The notes below the pieces were generated by a model, which worked only from the letters and a program-made list of their open reading frames with translations, did no database searches and was not told the origin of the DNA. A DNA stretch of 64,000 nt, from assembly GCF_001956585.1 (NCBI RefSeq), contig NZ_MSRR01000023.1, forward strand, positions 18,598 to 82,597, given 5' to 3'. This DNA comes from Actinomyces naeslundii. Its GTDB lineage: Bacteria > Actinomycetota > Actinomycetes > Actinomycetales > Actinomycetaceae. A program made the translations under genes and the position numbers. Every line of letters starts with the position of its first letter. The first letter of the stretch is position 1. Of this stretch, positions 61,829 through 64,000 are shown one piece after another.

Positions 61829-64000
61829 TGTCCGCCATCCCTATCCCCAGGGTGCTTGGCACTCCTGGGCGCGCGGTAGGTGCTCTTGTCGCACTGGTCG
61901 CGCTCGTCGCCACGCTCCTGACGGTCCTGCCCACGCAGGCCCGAGCCGCCAATAACCCGTCGATCACCGTCTCCGGCCTGTCGCTTGTGGTCTCCAACGC
62001 CAACGGTGTCGAGGAACCGGACAACACTTCGGTCAAGGTCGATGACATCCTCAAGCTGAAGTTCGCCTGGGATGCTCGCAACGCCAGCGCCAGAAGCGGC
62101 GACTCCTTTCAGATCCAGCTGCCCGAGCAGCTCCGCAACCGGGAGCGCCTCTCCGAGCCGATGAAGGTCTCCCACCAGGGCGCTGAGCACACCATCGGTG
62201 AGTGCGTGATGGACGACCGCGCCATCACCTGCACCTTCAACAGCACTCTCGACACCATCATCGGCCAGGGCTTCACCGGCCTGCAGGGCAATGGAACGGC
62301 TCTGGTGCTGGCTTCTCAGGCCAGCGACTCGGCCAATGTGACAATCGATGCCAACGGCAAGCAGACCGAGGTGCCTGTGCCCGGCGGCAAGATTGCTGAG
62401 AATGTCGGACTTGAGTACAAGCCGCAGTGGATGAGCAAGTGGGCGGCCGATGTCACCAGCACCTCCAAGAAGGTGGACTGGGAAGTGACCTTCGGGCCTG
62501 ACCAGGTCAAGGAGGCGCTTGAGAAGAACGGCCAGTCGCTGACCGTGGACGGCAGGACCCGCTCGACCATCACCTTCTCCGACGAGCTCGGCCCCGGGCA
62601 GGTCTACGTCCCGACTAAGAGCGACTGGAAGCTGAGCATCGGCGCCGCCCAGGGGAGGAACAACTTCTATGGCCAGGTCACCGACGCCAGCGGTGCCGAT
62701 AAGGACGTCAGCCAGGGCGACTTCGACCTCGACGTCACCATCCAAGGCAACACCGCCACCATCGCCGTGACCGGCCCCTTCGCACCTCAGACCAACTACC
62801 ACATCTACTACTCCTCCACCCCGACCACGGCCGACGGCGTTGTTCAGGCCGGTGTGGAGTACACGAACAAGGCCTCTGTGGTGGGGAGCGGTCTGGAGCA
62901 CTCCTACTCGGTGCACTACACCAAGTCCTTCACCATCAACGTTGAGATGAAGCCCGGATTCGGTGGACTGGACATCACCAAGCTCCTCACCGGGTCCGAG
63001 ACCGCCAAGGTGCCGGCCGGCACCACCTTCCAGGTGGGCATCAACTACACCCTGCCCGGCGGTGCCACCGTGGACACCTACCCGGGGTGGAAGGCTCCGG
63101 GGACCGTCAACCAGACCCACACTGGTGGCGACACCTCCATGACCGTCACCGTCGGTGAGAAGGCCGTGTACAACGGCACCTTCCCGGTTGGGACGGTCCT
63201 GACCCTCGACGAGGACACGACGACGGCCTCGGCCACTCCCGCTGGCGTCGTCTGGGGCAGCCACACTTTCACGGTAGGCGACCAGAACACCAACAGCCTG
63301 ACCGTCGAGGACCAGAAGTCCACGGCCGTGACGCTGCGCAACTCCGCCGACCCCGCCGCTGTGGAGGAGGGTGACTTCACGGTCACCAAGGCTCTGGCCG
63401 GCGACGGCGACTTCAGCAAGTCGACCTTCGAGTTCACCTACACCTGCACCGACGGCACCGAGGGGTCGCTGACGGTGACCGGAGCCGCGACCTCGGAGAA
63501 GTCCAAGAAGGTCAAGGCCGGATCGACCTGCACCATCACCGAGGACAGCGCCAAGGCCGGTCAGAACGGCTACACGCTGACCGCCCCGGCAGCGCAGACC
63601 GTGACGATCACCAAGGATCAGACGGCCGCGGTGACGATGACCAACACGTACGCCCGTGACATGGGCACCTTCTCGGTGACCAAGGTCGTCACCGGTCTCG
63701 AGTCGGTGGACAATGAGTTCGCCTTCTCCTACACCTGCGACAACAACGTGAAGGGCACGCTGAAGGTCAAGGCTGACGGATCGGTGACCTCCGGACCCGA
63801 GCTTCCCGTGGGCACCAAGTGCACCATCGAGGAGGACGCACAGTCCGCCGCGGTCAAGGGGTACACCCTGGAGGCGCCCGCCTCCCAGACGGTGACCATC
63901 AGTGAGAAGGAGCAGGCGGTGCTCGTGACCTTCACGAACGCCTACACCCCTGAGCCTAAGCCGGAGCCCTCACCGTCTCCCACGCCCGAGCCCACGCCGA
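61829..64000 (+). CDS. Fimbrial-type surface adhesin with DUF5979 repeats (partial)
   Basis: Open to the window edge; 724 codons are visible. GTG at 61829 follows GAAAGG. A signal peptide (ALVALVALVATLLTVLPTQARA) precedes an Ig-like N-terminal adhesin region similar to SdrG/collagen-binding folds (VKVDDILKLKFAWDARNASARSGDSFQIQLPEQL), then DUF5979-type repeats from about residue 510 with paired cysteines (FSVTKVVTGLESVDNEFAFSYTCDNNVKG...LPVGTKCTIEED). It ends in a Pro/Glu-rich PEPKPEPSPSPTPEPTP stalk, after which an LPXTG signal is expected outside the window. It is probably anchored by a sortase. Confidence 0.85.

Noticed and set aside
61696..63264. Minus-strand frame over the adhesin
   Set aside because: Shadow of the plus-strand adhesin, which has a signal peptide and domain structure.
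1..64000. CRISPR arrays, prophage or complete insertion sequence
   Set aside because: No regularly spaced repeats, phage structural genes, integrase or transposase were seen.

Overview
The window is from a high-GC actinobacterium, most likely an oral-type Actinomyces. It opens 46 bases before dnaN and carries the origin-proximal block dnaN-recF-DUF721-gyrB-gyrA-DUF3566-tRNA-Ile-DLW39-tRNA-Ala. The genus call rests on protein resemblance (class E sortase, DUF5979 and SpaA-type surface proteins, PPi-type PEPCK, amylosucrase) and on gene order, not on a database search.

Layout. 1-9.2 kb: replication, repair and gyrase core plus two tRNAs. 9.2-22 kb: accessory block directly after tRNA-Ala, holding a TetR/HXXEE pair, a membrane protein/XRE pair, MarR, a quinone-oxidoreductase-like enzyme, GyrI-like and AraC proteins, an HTH-controlled ABC exporter, a large cell-wall protein, a DUF364 protein and an aldo/keto reductase. 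22-26.2 kb: conserved actinobacterial core again (DUF5324-like, cyclophilin, rhomboid, crgA, sortase E plus a 52-aa membrane partner). 26.2-31.5 kb: PPi-dependent PEP carboxykinase beside a Dcu C4-dicarboxylate carrier, suggesting CO2-fixing succinate fermentation. 31.9-36.4 kb: class A penicillin-binding protein, then rpsF-ssb-rpsR-rplI. 36.4-39.2 kb: a DUF559 protein between two 85-bp direct repeats, then a MATE exporter. 39.2-45.6 kb: dnaB behind a DnaA-box-bearing leader, a PadR/ABC operon, a pyridoxine kinase, and a divergent NAD(P)-binding protein/HxlR pair. 45.8-49.5 kb: amylosucrase and L-serine dehydratase. 49.5-50.5 kb: an AT-rich orphan membrane gene. 50.5-56.3 kb: a duplicated DUF4956/VTC module plus a DUF4353 lipoprotein. 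56.9-59.7 kb: nrdHIE without nrdF. 60.5-64 kb: a P-loop kinase and the start of a large fimbrial-type adhesin that runs off the right edge.

The signals most worth following are: the tandem VTC/DUF4956 cassette with its palindromic promoter element; DnaA-box clusters before crgA and dnaB, with weaker boxes before nrdH; the PPi-PEPCK/Dcu pair; the 85-bp repeats exactly 1200 bp apart; a 22-bp inverted-repeat element; a recombination scar after the AraC gene; and the AT-rich orphan gene.
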